Shown here: one piece after another, positions 59,786-64,000 of the stretch
Layout of the letters: each line of letters starts with the position of its first letter
Position numbering within the stretch: the stretch's first letter is position 1
NCBI RefSeq assembly: GCF_036173065.1
Contig: NZ_CP108042.1
Location: 62,001 to 126,000 of the forward strand
Source of the DNA: Rhodococcus sp. NBC_00297
GTDB taxonomy: Bacteria; Actinomycetota; Actinomycetes; Mycobacteriales; Mycobacteriaceae
Direction of reading: 5' to 3'
Length of the DNA: 64,000 nucleotides
Notes under the pieces: model-generated
Seen by the model: the letters and a program-made list of their open reading frames with translations, nothing else
The model's database searches: none
Told to the model about the DNA's origin: nothing
Translations under genes and position numbers: made by a program

Positions 59786-61257
59786 CGATCACCGAGCAGT
59801 CGCTTCTGGACTCGGTTCCCGGCGGACTCTTCATCGGCGGACAGTGGCGCCCGTCGTCGACCGGAGATGTTCTCGATGTCCGTGATCCGGCGACCGGCGA
59901 CGTCATCAAGCAGATCGCTGACGCGACACCCGCGGACGGTCTCGCTGCTCTCGACGCCGCGGACACTGCGGCTGCCGCCTGGGCAGCCGCGTCGCCCCGA
60001 CGCCGCGCGGACGTCCTGAGGGGTGCCTTCGACCTGCTGCAGGAACGCAAGGAGGACGCCGCGTTGCTCATGACGCTCGAGATGGGCAAGCCCCTGGCCG
60101 AGGCGCGCGGCGAGGTGGCCTACGGCGGCGAGTTCCTACGCTGGTTCAGCGAGGAAGCCACCCGCATCCAAGGGCGTTACGGGCCCAACCCGGAGAACAC
60201 CGGACGCATGATCGTCACCCAGCACCCGGTGGGGCCCTGTTTCCTCATCACGCCGTGGAACTTTCCTCTGGCGATGGCCACTCGGAAGATCGCTCCCGCA
60301 CTGGCCGCCGGGTGCACGATGGTGGTCAAGCCCGCGGCTCTGACGCCGTTGACCACCTTGTTCCTGGTGGCACTGTTGGAGGAGGCGGGCCTGCCCGCGG
60401 GGGTGGTCAACGTGGTGACGACGTCGTCGTCGTCGGCGCTGTCCGAACCGATCATCACCGACCCCCGGTTGCGCAAGGTCTCGTTCACCGGGTCCACCCC
60501 GGTCGGGCAGTCCCTGTTGCGGCAAGCTGCCGACGGGGTGCTGCGCACCTCGATGGAACTCGGCGGCAACGCACCGTTCGTCGTGTTCGACGACGCCGAC
60601 CTGGACAAGGCCGTCGACGGCGCGATGGCTGCGAAGTTCCGCAACATCGGGCAGGCGTGCACTGCCGCCAACCGGTTCATCGTGCACTCGTCCGTCGCGG
60701 GGGAGTTCGCTCGGCGGGTCACCGACCGTGTCGAGCAGTTCGTCGTCGGACGCGGAACCGATCCCGACGTGACCATCGGTCCCCTCATCGACGAGAAGGC
60801 CGTCGCCAAGACGGACGAGTTGGTGGCCGATGCCGTCTCGCGTGGTGCGGCCGTCACCACCGGTGGACAGCGCATCGACGGTCCGGGGACGTTCTACGCT
60901 CCCACGGTGCTCACGGGTGTGACCGCCGGCAGCGCCGTGCTGCGGGAGGAGATCTTCGGGCCCGTTCTCGCTGTCGCCACCTTCGATTCCGAGGATGAGG
61001 CGGTGCGGTTGGCGAATGACACCGAGTACGGCCTGGTGTCCTACGTCTACACCGAGAGCCTGTCCCGTGGTCAGCGAATGATCGAACGCCTGCACACCGG
61101 GATGATGGGACTCAACGTGGGCGTTGTGTCCAACGCTGCAGCGCCGTTCGGAGGCTGGAAGATGTCCGGCCTGGGGCGCGAGGGCGGGACCGAGGGCATC
61201 CACGAGTACCTGCAGACGAAGTACACGCTGACGCCATCACCGTTCCTTCCTGCATGA
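59782..61257 (+). CDS. gabD: Succinic semialdehyde dehydrogenase
   Basis: A 491-residue aldehyde dehydrogenase of the GabD group. It shows LMTLEMGKPLAEARGEVAYGGEFLRWFSEEA, the cofactor block TPWNFPLAMATRKIAPALAAGCTMVVKPA, the catalytic glutamate in SMELGGNAPFVVF, and Cys293 in IGQACTAANRFIVH. It oxidises the succinic semialdehyde released by HpaI to succinate, completing the pathway. Its ATG overlaps the hydroxylase stop. The 3' end overlaps the convergent TetR gene by 21 bases. Confidence 0.92.
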   Translation: MTITEQSLLDSVPGGLFIGGQWRPSSTGDVLDVRDPATGDVIKQIADATPADGLAALDAADTAAAAWAAASPRRRADVLRGAFDLLQERKEDAALLMTLEMGKPLAEARGEVAYGGEFLRWFSEEATRIQGRYGPNPENTGRMIVTQHPVGPCFLITPWNFPLAMATRKIAPALAAGCTMVVKPAALTPLTTLFLVALLEEAGLPAGVVNVVTTSSSSALSEPIITDPRLRKVSFTGSTPVGQSLLRQAADGVLRTSMELGGNAPFVVFDDADLDKAVDGAMAAKFRNIGQACTAANRFIVHSSVAGEFARRVTDRVEQFVVGRGTDPDVTIGPLIDEKAVAKTDELVADAVSRGAAVTTGGQRIDGPGTFYAPTVLTGVTAGSAVLREEIFGPVLAVATFDSEDEAVRLANDTEYGLVSYVYTESLSRGQRMIERLHTGMMGLNVGVVSNAAAPFGGWKMSGLGREGGTEGIHEYLQTKYTLTPSPFLPA

Positions 61258-61848
61258 TCGTCCGGTTCGGGTCTGTCGGAGCGAGTGCTCGAGCACGCTC
61301 CACTGGTGTTCGGGCGTCATGGATTCCGGTGCCAGGCTCGCCGTCACCTGGAACCCCATGAGAACGGTCAGCACGTTGTCCGCCGCCACGGGGAGGTCGA
61401 TCGAGTCGATCTCCCCGTCGGTGACGGCGTCCTTGAGGTGGCGCTCGATGAGGCGGCGCCACTCGTCCCACGCGGCGGTACTGGCGGCCCGCGTGTCCTC
61501 GTCGTACATCGCCCGCTGCCACAGTGCGGTGGCGATCCGTGCTTCGAGCAGGGACTCCTCGGTGACGGGCATGATCTCTCCGCACACCGCTCGCAAAGCA
61601 GACAACCCGCGGGCGTCACCCGAGGCGCGGACGATCCGTTCGTTCGTCGCGGCGAACACGAGTTCGTGTGCGGCGCGGAGAAGCGCGTCCTTGTCGGCGA
61701 AGTAGTACGCGAGTACGCCGTTCGCGTAACCGGCCTCCTCGGCGATCGCTCGCATGCTCAATGCGGCCATCCCGCGAGTCGCCAACAGGCGCCAGACGAC
61801 GTCGATGATCTCTCGGCGGCGCTGGTCGTGATCCACCACCTTGGGCAC
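61237..61848 (-). CDS. TetR-family regulator next to the amine oxidase
   Basis: A 203-residue TetR protein from GTG 61848 (GGAG eight bases upstream); the longer frame to 61959 is unsupported. The DNA-binding domain is [51 protein letters not shown], and the BetI-like C-terminal domain continues [29 protein letters not shown]. It is divergent from the copper amine oxidase at 62022, and the shared 173-bp region contains two inverted repeats that are likely operators. Confidence 0.92.
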   Translation of the reverse strand: MPKVVDHDQRRREIIDVVWRLLATRGMAALSMRAIAEEAGYANGVLAYYFADKDALLRAAHELVFAATNERIVRASGDARGLSALRAVCGEIMPVTEESLLEARIATALWQRAMYDEDTRAASTAAWDEWRRLIERHLKDAVTDGEIDSIDLPVAADNVLTVLMGFQVTASLAPESMTPEHQWSVLEHSLRQTRTGRSCRKER

Positions 61849-61961
61849 GGTCCTCACTCCTCTCGTGTCCGGCGTACCACCATCCTTCCCGACGGCCTCC
61901 GGTGCCGGGCCACCGACTCGTGACATCACGACAACATTGCCGAAACACAGTTCGGCCATTA

Positions 61962-61994
61962 TTCCCTACAACCGTAGGAAAAACGGTTACCGTT
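61962..61994. promoter_or_regulatory. Paired inverted repeats, TetR / amine oxidase promoter
   Basis: Two palindromes lie back to back: TTCCCTAC-AACC-GTAGGAAA (61962-61981, one mismatch) and AACGGT-T-ACCGTT (61982-61994, perfect). They sit 28 bases upstream of the amine oxidase ATG and about 114 bases from the TetR start, where a repressor would cover the promoter. Confidence 0.6.
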
Positions 61995-62021
61995 GCCGCA
62001 CAACGACGATTGGAGAATCGC

Positions 62022-63932
62022 ATGTCGATCGGTCCCGTCACTGTCGACCACCCGCTGTCCCTGGCCACGGCCGAGGAGATCGCATCGGTCCGTGACATCC
62101 TCGCCTCCGCGGACCTGCTCACGCCTCGCACCCGCTTCGTCTACGTGGGCCTGGTCGAGCCCGACAAGTCGGCACTACGAGACAGCGATGCCCTGCCGGA
62201 CCGTCGGTACCGGGCGATGCTGCTCGATCCCACCATTCCTCGATCGATCGATGCGGTCGTCTCGGTGACGCACGCTCGACTGATCTCGCACCAGGAGCTC
62301 GACACCGCGACCGCCGGGCAGCTTCCCGTGCTCGACGAGGAGTTCGACCTCGTCGAGGCGCTGCTCGCGAACGACGAGCGATGGTTGACGGCATTGGGCG
62401 CACGCGACGTCGATGTCGCCCAGGTCCGTGTCGCGCCCCTGTCCGCCGGAGTGTTCGACTATCCCGGCGAGGAGGGCAAGCGCATCCTGCGCGGCCTGGC
62501 CTTCCTGCAGACGCACCCCGGCGACCACCCCTGGGCCCACCCCATCGATGGGCTCGTAGCCTTCGTCGACGTCGCTGCCCGCGAGGTTCTGCAGGTGCAC
62601 GACCACGGGGCGGTGCCGATCCCCATGGAATCAGGCAACTTCGACGATCCCGACGTCACCGGGCCGGCGCGCACCACGCAGAAGCCGATCGAAATCACCC
62701 AGCCCGAGGGGCCCAGTTTCACCGTGACCGGCAACCTCGTCGAGTGGGAGAAATGGTCGCTCCGTATCGGATTCGACGCTCGTGAGGGTCTGACGCTGCA
62801 CCAGATCGGCTTCACCGACGGCGGTCGGGTGCGGCCCATCGTCCACCGGGCCTCGATCGCCGAGATGGTCGTTCCGTACGGAGACCCGTCACCGGTACGG
62901 AGCTGGCAGAACTACTTCGACACCGGCGAATACCTCGTGGGCCGCTACGCCAACGCACTCGAACTCGGCTGCGACTGCGTCGGCGACATCACCTACTTCG
63001 ACGCTGTCGTCGCCGACGAGCTCGGCAACGCTCGCACCCTGCGCAATGCCATCTGTATGCACGAGGAGGACTTCGGCATCCTGTGGAAGCACACCGACCA
63101 GTGGGCGGGATCGAGCGAAACAAGACGTCAACGGCGACTGGTGATCTCGTTCTTCACCACCATCGGCAATTACGACTACGGGTTCTTCTGGTACCTCTAC
63201 CTCGACGGAACCATCGAGTTCGAGGTCAAGGCCACAGGAATCGTCTTCACCTCGGCTCACGCCGGCGGCGACTACCCCTACGGCTCGGAGATCGCGCCCG
63301 GACTCGGCGCTCCCTACCACCAGCACCTGTTCAGTGCACGCCTGGACATGACCGTCGACGGCGACCGCAACAGCGTCGAGGAGATCGAGGCCGCCCGCGT
63401 TCCCATCAGCGCACAGAACCCGCACGGAAACGCCTTCACTCTGCAAAAAACGTTGTTGCGCAATGAGACAGAGGCGCAACGCCTGGCCGACAACTCAGTG
63501 GGACGGCTCTGGCACATCGTCAATCCCGGTGTGACGAACCGCCTCGGACACCCCGTGGCCTACGCACTGTTCCCCGAGGGGAAGCCCACGCTGCTCGCCG
63601 ACCCGAGCTCCTCGGTGGCAGCCCGTGCCGCGTTCGCCACGAAGCACCTGTGGGTCACCCGGTACGACCCGGCGGAGATGTACGCCTCAGGTGACTTCGT
63701 CAACCAGCACCCCGGCGGCTCAGGGCTTCCCGCCTATGTCGCCGGCAATCGCACTGTGGAGAACGACGACATCGTTCTCTGGCACACCTTCGGGCTCACG
63801 CACTTTCCTCGACCGGAGGACTGGCCGATCATGCCCGTCGACTACACCGGTTTCACGCTCAAGCCCGTCGGCTTCTTCGACCGCAACCCCACTCTCGACG
63901 TCCCCGCTTCCGGAAAACACTGCCACGGCTGA
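62022..63932 (+). CDS. Copper-containing primary amine oxidase (tyramine/phenethylamine type)
   Basis: A 636-residue copper/topaquinone amine oxidase very like the Arthrobacter globiformis phenethylamine oxidase. The topaquinone precursor is Tyr384 in [18 protein letters not shown]. The gate Tyr298 and catalytic base Asp300 are in [14 protein letters not shown]. Copper ligands are in [14 protein letters not shown] and [15 protein letters not shown]. It converts primary amines such as tyramine or phenethylamine to the aldehyde with release of ammonia and H2O2, and it builds its own cofactor. The ATG at 62022 has GGAGA upstream. It feeds the hydroxyphenylacetate operon next door. Confidence 0.96.
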   Translation: MSIGPVTVDHPLSLATAEEIASVRDILASADLLTPRTRFVYVGLVEPDKSALRDSDALPDRRYRAMLLDPTIPRSIDAVVSVTHARLISHQELDTATAGQLPVLDEEFDLVEALLANDERWLTALGARDVDVAQVRVAPLSAGVFDYPGEEGKRILRGLAFLQTHPGDHPWAHPIDGLVAFVDVAAREVLQVHDHGAVPIPMESGNFDDPDVTGPARTTQKPIEITQPEGPSFTVTGNLVEWEKWSLRIGFDAREGLTLHQIGFTDGGRVRPIVHRASIAEMVVPYGDPSPVRSWQNYFDTGEYLVGRYANALELGCDCVGDITYFDAVVADELGNARTLRNAICMHEEDFGILWKHTDQWAGSSETRRQRRLVISFFTTIGNYDYGFFWYLYLDGTIEFEVKATGIVFTSAHAGGDYPYGSEIAPGLGAPYHQHLFSARLDMTVDGDRNSVEEIEAARVPISAQNPHGNAFTLQKTLLRNETEAQRLADNSVGRLWHIVNPGVTNRLGHPVAYALFPEGKPTLLADPSSSVAARAAFATKHLWVTRYDPAEMYASGDFVNQHPGGSGLPAYVAGNRTVENDDIVLWHTFGLTHFPRPEDWPIMPVDYTGFTLKPVGFFDRNPTLDVPASGKHCHG

Positions 63933-63977
63933 CATCTCGACAATCCCGCTCGCCACCCTCTCCCACACGGAGCCATC

Positions 63978-64000
63978 ATGACCACTGACCGTCCCACGAC
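63978..64000 (+). CDS. Start of the next gene (fragment)
   Basis: An ATG at 63978 with CGGAG just upstream opens MTTDRPTT before the window ends. The 45-base gap after the amine oxidase suggests the same operon, perhaps an amine transporter or an aldehyde dehydrogenase, but nothing can be identified from eight codons. Confidence 0.5.

Noticed and set aside
1..64000. CRISPR arrays, tRNA or rRNA genes
   Set aside because: No regularly spaced repeats of CRISPR type and no recognisable cloverleaf or rRNA segments were noticed on reading. A tRNAscan or Infernal run would settle this.

Overview
The window reads as part of a large plasmid, or an integrated plasmid-like element, from a high-GC, mycolic-acid-containing actinomycete, most likely Rhodococcus or a near relative. 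The reasons are the GC-rich codon use, two Lsr2 nucleoid proteins, GAF-ANTAR regulation, a cutinase and SCO6880-type genes inside a conjugation-type secretion cluster, a ParA pair, and a primase-polymerase-type replication protein. No rRNA, tRNA, CRISPR array or complete insertion sequence was seen. Both ends cut genes: a class III aminotransferase on the left and an unidentified gene on the right.

Layout. 0-5.3 kb: metabolic genes (aminotransferase fragment, FAD-linked lactone oxidase-like protein, IclR regulator) and a formaldehyde-fixing ribulose monophosphate pair, hxlB-hxlA, facing a GlcG/HbpS-like protein. 5.6-12.7 kb: accessory DNA with a translationally coupled small-protein pair, lsr2, a tyrosine recombinase-like protein without its catalytic C-terminus, WYL and epoxide hydrolase gene remnants, a membrane GGDEF protein, a DUF1905 protein and two ANTAR-type proteins. 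12.7-17.5 kb: an AT-richer island with palindromic repeats, two lipoprotein genes and a complete tyrosine recombinase. 17.5-23.8 kb: plasmid maintenance, with a repeat-rich non-coding stretch, parA and a downstream partner, and the replication gene. Upstream of rep lie two copies of a cassette, each made of a ribbon-helix-helix gene and a predicted structured RNA on the opposite strand. 23.9-27.0 kb: cytochrome P450, a PAS/GAF-like protein and a double-HTH regulator.

27.1-41.9 kb holds a tightly packed plus-strand type IV secretion cluster of 14 genes, many joined by ATGA or GTGA overlaps. It includes a VirB2-like small membrane protein, a VirB6/TrbL-like protein, an SCO6880 protein, a VirB4-like ATPase, a three-domain cell-wall hydrolase, a cutinase and several anchored or lipid-modified extracytoplasmic proteins. 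No relaxase or coupling protein is visible here. A second lsr2 closes the cluster.

42.8-64 kb is catabolic. A FAH-family/TetR/SnoaL-like operon and an MFS exporter with a TetR gene come first. A seven-gene minus-strand operon follows (FAH-RraA fusion, GntR regulator, hpaE, hpaD, hpaH, hpaI, aldehyde dehydrogenase), diverging from an MFS importer, an aromatic hydroxylase and gabD. A TetR gene and a copper amine oxidase complete the set. Read together, these genes can take tyramine or a similar arylethylamine through hydroxyphenylacetaldehyde, hydroxyphenylacetate and homoprotocatechuate to pyruvate and succinate. The hydroxylation step is assigned from gene context only.
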